Below are positions 31,105 to 38,773 of a DNA stretch of 38,773 nt, in pieces. Every line of letters starts with the position of its first letter. The first letter of the stretch is position 1. Origin of the DNA: Saprolegnia diclina VS20 (taxonomy: Eukaryota; Oomycota; Saprolegniomycetes; Saprolegniales; Saprolegniaceae); NCBI RefSeq assembly GCF_000281045.1, contig NW_008246083.1:88148-126920 (forward strand), written 5' to 3'. The notes beneath the pieces were generated by a model. It had not been told where the DNA came from, did not search any database, and was given only the letters and a program-made list of their open reading frames with translations. The position numbers and the translations under genes are program-made.

Positions 31105-31566
31105 TTACTTTGCCGAATCGAGGAACTTGCGGATGCGCTCGAGCATGTCGGCCTTGATCGAGTCGGGCACCGCAGCGCGGCCCTTGGGTGTGATCTCGTC
31201 GACGAGGTCCTCGACCGTGATTTGGTTGATGCCTTTGGTCTTGATGAGCTCTACACGCATCCGATGACCTTGACAATACGCACCGATAGCACTGCACCTT
31301 TGCAGTATGTGCGCATTTCGTCGCGCCAGCCACACTCGGTGAGCTTCTGCCGCAGCGCTTCCTTAAGCCTACGATCAAGGATGAGCATAAGCGAGCACAG
31401 TTGCGGCATGCCGCCGTACCGCTCCTTCTCGCCCGACTCGACGAGTCTCTGGTTGATCGTCTCCTTGACTTGCTCGTCGAGCTTCTTGCGGTACTCGTAG
31501 GATCTACGCCACGTCGTCGCCATGAGACTCTCGAGTCGATGGACGAGAGGGAGCGTACTCGGCCAT
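31105..31566 (-). CDS. ENY2: ENY2/SUS1 transcription and mRNA export factor
   Basis: Four exons: 31559-31566, 31420-31503, 31298-31368 and 31105-31250, giving 102 residues (human ENY2 has 101). The first coding exon is only eight nucleotides. ENY2 is shared by the SAGA deubiquitinase module and the TREX-2 export complex at nuclear pores. Conserved signatures are [31 protein letters not shown], the [20 protein letters not shown] block and the terminal [11 protein letters not shown] helix. Removing the three introns (47-55 nt) is required to obtain the family sequence, which makes the model strong. Its start lies 285 bp from that of the divergent IFT56 gene. Confidence 0.96.
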
Positions 31567-31851
31567 GATGGACGGGCTTGTGTTGTGGGCAGCTGGTGGT
31601 TTTTCTAAGCATCCGGATACGGTGCCACCAGATAATTGCCGACATCCAGCCCCAGCTGCCAACACACGCCACATCGATCGTCCAGCAGCATTTCTAGCTC
31701 TGTGCATCGTTCGCTTTGCCTGTAGCGCGCTTTGCTCAGCGGGCGCGTCCACTGGGCGTGCGATGTATTGCCGCGATGAATCCAGCACTTATCTGGTCTT
31801 TTGGTCGAGGTACCGTATCCGGACAAACAAATCTTTGACGCGACCCTTTGG

Positions 31852-34049
31852 ATGCTGCCAGCGCGTCGCGGGTCCAAGGCGGCGCCGGTAGGTCCAGTGG
31901 CCATGACTGCAAGCATGGAGCTGAGCTGTAGCACAAGCAGACCGATGCGAAGAGCAGCCTCGATGCCAAGAAGGCGGCGAAGCGGAAGAAGTGGGAGCTA
32001 CAGACGTACGTGGCCGCGCGCGACTTTACCGGCGCGTTGACGCTCCTCGCCTTTGAAGCCAAGCACGGCAAGAGTAGTAGCCGTCGCACGAACGCGCTCT
32101 GGAGCGCGTACTGTCACTTTTACCTCGGCGAGTACGAGCTGGCGTTGCAGCAACTCGACAGTGCGCTCGTACGCTGCCGCCACCATGTTGCCCCGTCTTG
32201 ATGGATATCGCAGGCCATGGACGAAGAAGAGACCGATGCTGATCACGGCGCCGACGTGCGCGACTACATTCACTTGCAGCGCGCCTGCTGCTATCTCTAC
32301 CTCCATGTACGCTGACGGTCGCGCGCCTCCAAATGACAATGCCACAGGAGCTGCCCACGGTGCACGACGTGCTCACGCAGTCGCTGCCGCCGACGCTGCG
32401 CCACGAGACCCTCCAAGCGGCACGGTACCGCCTCGAGCTCGTCCTGGCGCAGCGCGAGGACAAGTCGATGACGGTCGCGTCGCGCCTCGGACAACTCTTG
32501 ACGGCGAACGTGCGCGACCAGCTCGCTGCCGCGGCCATTCTCTTCCGCCAGCGCAATTTTCAAGGCGTATACCCTTCAATGCACACTCTTGTCGATACGA
32601 ATCCTGTGTCTACTAGGCCATGGACATTTACAAGCGCCTGGCATCGCGGGATGAAGGGTACGCGGCGGTCCAGGTCTACCTCGCCATGTGCTATTACAAC
32701 CTCGAGTTCTATGACGTGTCGCTCGAGATGCTCAACAACTACCTCTCGCTCGACCCGCACAGCGTTGTGGCGCAGAACCTCCGCGCGTGCAACGTGTACC
32801 ATCTCACGGACGGGTTCGTCGCCGAGCAGAGCGTTGCGCTCTCGGTATCGCTGCCCCGTCCCCTTCGACCCGACACGTTTCTTCGGGGTAGGCCCACGTG
32901 CACAAGACCCACGTGCTTCTCGAGCACAACATTATGGCCTTCCGCGACACCGAGTACCGCTTGGCGGTGTGGACGTCGCTCTTTGGTATCGTTCCGGAAG
33001 CGCTCTTGAATGCCGCCATCTTCCACCTCAAGCAACGTCAGATGCGACTGGCGTACCACCTGCTCGAGAGTCTCGAGCCGTCGACGCCGATCGAGTATGC
33101 GCTCAAAGGTCGACCTCGCACGCTCCTTAGTTTTCTTAGTTGCTGCGTGCAGGGGTCGTGCACAGCTGGAAAGGCCAGAGCGACGGCCAAGGCGGCACCG
33201 ACGAGCATTTGTTTCTGGCCGAAAAGTTCTTCGAGACGGTCGGCGCGTCACCGTCCGAATGCGATACGATCCGAGGCCGGCAATGCATGGCGTCGTTCTA
33301 CATGCTACGCAAGGAGGTAGTTCTCTTATGACTATAGACCATTGGTACACTCGGATCTTTTAGTTTGAGACGGCCGTGACGTACCTCAAGTCGATATCCA
33401 TGTACCACGTCAAGAACGACGCGTTCAACTGGAACTATGGCATGGCACTCGCCGCCATGGGCTGCTACTCGGTAGCAGGCGGTTGAGCAATCGACGAGAT
33501 ACACTAGTGTGTAGGAAGCCGAGTCGGTGCTCACGCAGATCCAGGACCCGGCGTGGAAGCACCGGTACCTCTACTGCGCCTGGCTCGCCCGCTGCCACAT
33601 TCGGTCGATCCAGCAGTCGCACTTGGCGTGGGAGATATATCTCAACATGCAAGACTCGAACGACGCGCTCGAGCTCCTCAAGCTCATTGCCCACGAGTTC
33701 TACCTCGTATGCCGCCTGTTGTAAGTCGGAGAAGGTTTGCCAAGACGCTCGTAGATGGCCGACTATTTCTTCGCCGCCAAAGCCTTTGACGTCCTCGAAC
33801 GCGTGGACCCGGACCCCGAGTACTGGGAGGCCAAGCGCGGGGCGTGCGTAGGGTATTTCAACAAGGTACAACTTGTCGGATATGAACACGACAACACCAT
33901 GTGCAAAGTCGGTCACGGGCAAGTGCGACCCGGTCAAGCTCCAGCAAGTGCTCACGATGCTCGAGAGCTCCAAGCACCACCAAGGCAAAGGCATTGCACG
34001 TACGTTGCGCCATTGGTGCGAGGCCAAGACGCTCTTACCGCGGTCGTGA
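31852..34049 (+). CDS. IFT56: Intraflagellar transport protein IFT56 (TTC26/DYF-13)
   Basis: Eleven exons: 31852-31887, 31932-32168, 32214-32306, 32348-32566, 32617-32844, 32892-33108, 33153-33316, 33364-33471, 33515-33706, 33755-33865 and 33909-34049; 581 residues (human 554). It is a TPR protein of the IFT-B complex that carries motility proteins into flagella. Family landmarks in order are [84 protein letters not shown] and [20 protein letters not shown] with KRGACVG. All ten introns are 41-50 nt and the frame is kept throughout. It implies a flagellated stage, such as zoospores. Its stop is 53 bp from that of the convergent repeat-protein gene. Confidence 0.95.
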
Positions 34050-34102
34050 TATATATGTATAAATTGATTGCTACATTCACAAAATTAAACTAGATATACG
34101 TA

Positions 34103-37100
34103 TTAACTTGCGTCGTCGAGCGGGTCGAGCTGCGAGAGCGAGGTGGCAGATGACGTGATTGAGGAGGCATGGAGATCCGACACACTCGACGTTTTGGATG
34201 AGCTCAGTGACGACGACCCGTAGCTTGACGTCGACGCGGACGAGTAGCTTGAAAGGCTTGAGCGGCTATCCGACGACGAGACATAGGACGTGGTCGCCTC
34301 CGAGTCGGAACTCTCGAGCGTTGCGTCGTCGACAGCAACCTTGGCCAGCGCGTCGACCAGCCATTGGTGCACGAGCGTGGTCGCCACGGTTTGCTCCGTC
34401 TTGACAAGTGCCGTGTGAGGCGTCGTCACCGTCGCGGGGGGTGCCGGGGGAACGGGTACTGACGCAGGAAGGGCCACTGAGGGCACGACCGGTGGTGAGT
34501 CTCCTTGGGCTTGGTCGTACGTCGCTGAGACTACCTTGGCCGCGTGGACAGCATCGGCTGCGGTAACTTCCATCGACTCTGTTAGCCACGCAGACAAGAG
34601 GTGCCGGGATAGAAGCGCACACAAGGTCGGATCGACTGCAGAGGAGCTGCTCGCTTCGTGAGACTCGGGGGTGTCGGGACGCTTTGCTGTTAGTGGGGCG
34701 TTCTCGTTGACCGACACGGCTGATGCGTCATCGATGAGCGAGGTGCTCTGCGACGGCTCGCAAGCAGACGTAGCCACCGAGGACACGGCTTCGTGTAGCC
34801 AAACACGCACGAGTTGCCCCGCAACTAGAGAAGCGGCGATGGCGTCATCAATGGGCAAAGAGAGCTCCGAGTCCACGCGCCAGAGTGGTGCAGTAGGCGT
34901 CGTCTTGACGACATCTGGCAACTTGGACGCCGGCAGCGGCTCAAAAACGTCGACTGGCAAGCGCTGGAGCTCGGACATGCTCGGGACGCCATCCACAGGA
35001 GCAGCGCCGGCCAGGGCGTCGTCGAGCGGCATTGAGGGAGGTGCTTCGCTGTCGCGACCATCGTCGATACCAGACAGGTTGTCTGCACTTGCTGTCAAGG
35101 GCAGAACGGCCTGCCACGCGGCAAAGCCAAAGTGGCTGGCCACGTTGGCGTACAGTCCTTGAGTTGGATGCGTCCGGACGACTGGCAAAGCGTCGACGAC
35201 GTCGATCAATGAGGGCGGCGTCGCGCTGGCATTGAGGACGAGCTGCTTTGCAACGCAGCTCACACTGGCTTCATACAACCACCCACGCACGAGTTGCCCC
35301 GAGAGCATCGAGGCAACGACAGCGCGATTGATCTCGTCCATCTCGCTTGCGCTCGGCTCGATTGCTCTGGCTTCTTCGACTTTGCTCGGCACCCGTTGGA
35401 GTGTTTCGTTCATGATATTGGTGGTCTCGGCAATGACGGTGTCGGCGATAGCACTCGACGTCGCACCCGCTGTGAGCTCGTGGCGGCGCGCTGTCAACTG
35501 GACGATCTCGTCCATTACGGTGTAGGTCCACGCGCGCACCAGCTGTCCGGCCAAGATGGACATGGCTACCGTGCCGTCCTGAGATTCTTCGGACGAGTTG
35601 TCGTCCGGGTTCTCGCGCATAGACACTGCGACAAAGGATGCGAGCGGAGCGTCGTCAACGACATCATGTGGTGACGCAAGCTGTTGCGTTGCTCGTTGGA
35701 CAATGTTGTCCATCACATCGTAGACCCAGATGCGAACGAGTCGTCCGGCCATCACTGACGTTGCGACGATGCGACATGCGTCACTGATGTCGTCAGACTC
35801 CATGTCGGCCGTCTTGACACTGCTTGGAGGCACCTCGATGGCTGCCATCTCCGTCTCGGTAGACAGTCGCGAAAGCTCGTCTTGTGGCTTCTTGGTTTGG
35901 GGCTCGCTTAGCTTGGCCGAGCGCTGGACGATAATGTTGTCCATAGCCTCGTAGACCCACGCACTCACGAGCACGCCTGCGAGGATCGAGGCGGCTACAC
36001 TCGTGTCGTCGCTTGTCTCCGCCTCGTCAACGACTACGGGTGTCACGGATAGCGTAGGTCGCGCGTCATCACCGACCACAGGTGGCGTAGGAGCTTCGGC
36101 TACAGCGCATGCTGCAGCGTCCGCAGCATGCTCGTGGCGTCGTGCTGAAAACTGCACAACTTTGTCCATCGTCTCAAACAGCCAAACACGGACAAGTTGT
36201 CCGGCAAGGATCGAGACTGTCACGTTGACGAGATCGTCGTTCTGTGCCTCGTCGTCGGACAAAGGCTCGTCTGCAGCGCGGCAATCTTCCTTGGCGGTCG
36301 CGGCCGCTGACGAGGGCGTCGGTGTGACAATGACATCTGTTGCGACTGTCAAACGCTCGGTGCGTCGTGCTGAGATTTGTTGAGCGACCTCATCCATGGT
36401 CTCGTACAACCATCCGCGCACGACTTGACCAGCCAAGACGGACACGGCGACGTTGACGAGGCCGCCCTCAGGTGGCTTGTCTTCGGACGACTGCAAGACA
36501 GCGACCGGAGCATCATCATCGCAAACTTCCAGCGGAGCTAGATATGCAGCAGTAGACGCCAGAGTGCGTTCCGCAATGACATCACAGGTCTCGTAGAGCC
36601 ACACACGCACGAGCCGGCTGGCAACAAAGGCCACGGCAACCTCTTCGTCGTGAGCCGCCATATCGAGAGCATCGACTTCGCTGGCGTCGATCGTTGCCAG
36701 CGCAGACAGTGGTGTCGGAGCATCTACCGTCTCTTCGGGCTGAGGCGACGAAGCAACGTTATTAAGTGACGACGAAGGGACATCCTCCAATGTCGCAGCG
36801 GTGGTAGCGTCGTGTTCATGCGAGCGGCATGTAAACCAAGCAACTTCTTCCATCATCTCGGACAGCCACGCGCGCACGAGGTGGCCGGCGAGGATCGAAA
36901 CGGCGACCTGCGAGCGCATACTGTCGTCTTCGTCCATTGGCGGTAGCGACGGACACGCGTCAAGGCCAGGCGGGTCGACGACCGACACGACCGGCGGTTG
37001 TTCCGACGCCGTCTCGATGCCCACGATTGAAGTCAGCGCAGAGTCGCGTTGGGTGGTCATGGCTCGCACAACAGCGTCTGTCCATGAGTGCACAAGCTGC

Positions 37101-38773
37101 GACGCCATATCCAGCCGCAACGCGTCCAGCTGGATCTCGGTGATGGTGAGATGGTTATTTGCTTGCGTCACAGATGCAGCGTCCGTGGCGGTACCGGCCG
37201 CCACCACCAACGTCTCCTTGGACTTGGTGTTGGTCGCTAGCGATGGACTTGGAAGACCAGCTGCAAGCATCGCGACAGCGTCGAATGTTGCAGCGCGGGC
37301 AAATTGACGGGCAACGCTCACGAGATCGTCCACGTCCGCAATACATGGTTTCGTTGGCATCGGGTCCGCGTCGGCCCGCTCGTCGGCGTTCATCGACGGC
37401 GTCTTACACGAGCCTTTACCCGGTTGGGTAGCAGCACTGCATGTCACCAGCGCAGCTTGCACCCAAGCGTCGACAGCGCGTGTGGCTGCAAGGGCGGTCG
37501 GGCACGTGCCAGAGATCTCGGCTTTGGTCTCGGTGAACGGAGTGGACTCGGTCGCGCATGCCTCGGGCTCGGGCTCGTCGCTGTACTTGGCGACAGACGG
37601 CAACGGCGCGCAGAGAACGCGGCACGCGGCATCGATGCAGCTTTGGGCGACCGTCGCCGCCAGAGATGCCACGTCATCGAGGTATTGCAGCGTCGCGAAC
37701 GACCCCTTGGGCATACCAGCGCCGCCGGCAACAGCCTTTGCAGCGTCGGACGCCGGCACGTGCTGTGACGCGACGGTGGCATGAGCAATGGTAGCCACTG
37801 TCGTGGTCGCAACCGACAAGGCTGCATCGGTAACCCACGCGTGGACATGCTGTGTGGCGATCGACCTCACAGCTTCCGTCGATGCGTCTGTATTCAGATT
37901 CAAGACCGTCTTGACGTCCGAGGGGGTCGCCTCCAAATGCGATAGACGCTCAACCTCCTTGTCGACGGCGGCGTCGACGACAGTTTCTATTCTAGCACTC
38001 TTTGGCTCGTAGATTGCCGCATGCAGCCACGAACGCACGAGGTTGCCGGCCAAACGAGACGTTGCAACGTCGCGAGCGTGGTCCCTTTCGTCGGGCGCGT
38101 CCCGCGGTGTCGGTGGCAACGAGAGCAATGGCAAGGCCGGCGCCGCGCGGGCCACTTGCGGTACTGAGGCAATTGGCAGCGAAAAACACGCCACAAAGGT
38201 AAGTAGTTTGGCGACCGAGTCGTAGATCGGCGCGTCCCACGACGTCCAGACCACCGACGGCGCTCTCATTGGCTCGGTGGCGTCTGTGGTCGGCGGCACC
38301 TCGACGGTCGTTCCCAGCGTTGGGCCCATCTCTGGCTCCACCGCAGCGTCCATGGCCAACTCATCGATCGCAGTTTGGGCCGTCGCTTTGCTGCTGCCGG
38401 CGTCGGGTTGCAACGGAGATGCTTGGTTGAAAGCCGCTTGAACGCCGAAGTAGACGGCTTCCTCGACCATGGCGACGGCCACTGTCCGCACCGCCGAGCC
38501 GCGTGCATCTCCGCAAGCTAGTGCAGAAGCTGGCGGTGTCGCCGCGACCCCGGTTGTCGGCGGATATGTGAGAAAGGTGAAGAGTCGTGCAACGCTGTCG
38601 TAGACGCTGCGATCGGTTGGCGTCAGTGAAGCCCACACCTCAGACGGTGCAAGTACAGGTGCCGAGGACAAGGTCTCAGCGATGGGCACGACGTTGTTGC
38701 CACTGAGGAGTTGCCACAATGCGCTCTCACCGCCCTCGAAGAGCCAAGACCGCACAAGCGGTCCTGCCAAACG
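34103..38773 (-). CDS. Giant amphipathic-helix repeat protein, 5' end beyond the window
   Basis: One frame of at least 1,555 codons without introns, open to the right edge, so the N-terminus is missing. At least 15 copies of a roughly 20-residue motif, consensus SILAGQLVRVWLYEXMDEVV, are visible. The best run is evenly spaced, about 190-265 nt (mean near 76 residues) apart between 36900 and 35270: SILAGHLVRAWLSEMMEEV, SVLAGQVVRGWLYETMDEV, SILAGQLVRVWLFETMDKV, SILAGVLVSAWVYEAMDNI, SVMAGRLVRIWVYDVMDNI, SILAGQLVRAWTYTVMDEI and others. Diverged copies lie to both sides. The linkers are acidic, Ser/Thr/Pro/Ala-rich and probably disordered. The protein ends in a Ser-rich tail (SSYSSASTSSYGSSSLSSS). 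Hydrophobic residues recur every 3-4 positions, so each motif should form an amphipathic helix for docking. No known family was recognised. Confidence 0.85.
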   Translation of the reverse strand, partial: RLAGPLVRSWLFEGGESALWQLLSGNNVVPIAETLSSAPVLAPSEVWASLTPTDRSVYDSVARLFTFLTYPPTTGVAATPPASALACGDARGSAVRTVAVAMVEEAVYFGVQAAFNQASPLQPDAGSSKATAQTAIDELAMDAAVEPEMGPTLGTTVEVPPTTDATEPMRAPSVVWTSWDAPIYDSVAKLLTFVACFSLPIASVPQVARAAPALPLLSLPPTPRDAPDERDHARDVATSRLAGNLVRSWLHAAIYEPKSARIETVVDAAVDKEVERLSHLEATPSDVKTVLNLNTDASTEAVRSIATQHVHAWVTDAALSVATTTVATIAHATVASQHVPASDAAKAVAGGAGMPKGSFATLQYLDDVASLAATVAQSCIDAACRVLCAPLPSVAKYSDEPEPEACATESTPFTETKAEISGTCPTALAATRAVDAWVQAALVTCSAATQPGKGSCKTPSMNADERADADPMPTKPCIADVDDLVSVARQFARAATFDAVAMLAAGLPSPSLATNTKSKETLVVAAGTATDAASVTQANNHLTITEIQLDALRLDMASQLVHSWTDAVVRAMTTQRDSALTSIVGIETASEQPPVVSVVDPPGLDACPSLPPMDEDDSMRSQVAVSILAGHLVRAWLSEMMEEVAWFTCRSHEHDATTAATLEDVPSSSLNNVASSPQPEETVDAPTPLSALATIDASEVDALDMAAHDEEVAVAFVASRLVRVWLYETCDVIAERTLASTAAYLAPLEVCDDDAPVAVLQSSEDKPPEGGLVNVAVSVLAGQVVRGWLYETMDEVAQQISARRTERLTVATDVIVTPTPSSAAATAKEDCRAADEPLSDDEAQNDDLVNVTVSILAGQLVRVWLFETMDKVVQFSARRHEHAADAAACAVAEAPTPPVVGDDARPTLSVTPVVVDEAETSDDTSVAASILAGVLVSAWVYEAMDNIIVQRSAKLSEPQTKKPQDELSRLSTETEMAAIEVPPSSVKTADMESDDISDACRIVATSVMAGRLVRIWVYDVMDNIVQRATQQLASPHDVVDDAPLASFVAVSMRENPDDNSSEESQDGTVAMSILAGQLVRAWTYTVMDEIVQLTARRHELTAGATSSAIADTVIAETTNIMNETLQRVPSKVEEARAIEPSASEMDEINRAVVASMLSGQLVRGWLYEASVSCVAKQLVLNASATPPSLIDVVDALPVVRTHPTQGLYANVASHFGFAAWQAVLPLTASADNLSGIDDGRDSEAPPSMPLDDALAGAAPVDGVPSMSELQRLPVDVFEPLPASKLPDVVKTTPTAPLWRVDSELSLPIDDAIAASLVAGQLVRVWLHEAVSSVATSACEPSQSTSLIDDASAVSVNENAPLTAKRPDTPESHEASSSSAVDPTLCALLSRHLLSAWLTESMEVTAADAVHAAKVVSATYDQAQGDSPPVVPSVALPASVPVPPAPPATVTTPHTALVKTEQTVATTLVHQWLVDALAKVAVDDATLESSDSEATTSYVSSSDSRSSLSSYSSASTSSYGSSSLSSSKTSSVSDLHASSITSSATSLSQLDPLDDAS

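Overview
The window looks like nuclear DNA of an oomycete (a flagellate, fungus-like stramenopile), most plausibly of the Saprolegniales. This is inferred from gene content and gene structure, not from a database match. Genes are dense on both strands. Introns are very short (about 39-93 nt, mostly 43-57) with GT(A/G) donors and (T/C)AG acceptors, and exons favour G or C at third positions. An intraflagellar transport gene implies a flagellated stage, and an acyl-CoA-binding/FYVE/PH fusion fits the oomycete habit of unusual FYVE architectures.

Layout from left to right: 1.5 kb without a gene; a TPP1-like OB-fold protein (-); an IQ-motif protein (+); zuotin/DNAJC2 (+); an SCI1-like basic protein (-); a CENP-B/psq DNA-binding protein (-); a 1.4 kb repeat-rich gap with a 185-bp inverted repeat and a duplicated SURF1 3' end; SURF1 (-); a 21-exon protein with three cyclic-nucleotide-binding domains (+); a CSRNP-like protein (-); poly(A)-binding protein (-); dynactin p62/DCTN4 (+); MCM6 (+); a small His-rich protein (+); an ACBP-FYVE-PH protein (-); a COPI-associated/TVP15-type membrane protein (+); ENY2/SUS1 (-); IFT56/TTC26 (+); and, running off the right edge, a protein of at least 1,555 residues built of amphipathic-helix repeats (-).

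The genes are unrelated housekeeping and regulatory genes, not an operon or cluster. Many pairs are divergent (TPP1-like/IQ, SURF1/cNMP, PABP/DCTN4, ACBP-FYVE-PH/COPI-associated, ENY2/IFT56) and share promoters of about 180-850 bp, or convergent with 50-270 bp between stops. Regulatory signals that can be read include a perfect E2F palindrome upstream of MCM6, an A-rich leader immediately before the PABP start codon, recurring E-box palindromes (GGCATATGCC type) close to several start codons, and CCAAT boxes.

Exon structures were built by hand from reading frame, splice signals and family conservation. Every multi-exon model listed closes to a whole number of codons. The most unusual items are the putative telomere-type TPP1 OB-fold protein, the giant repeat protein, the ACBP-FYVE-PH fusion and the cyclic-nucleotide-binding array with an uncharacterised C-terminal half.
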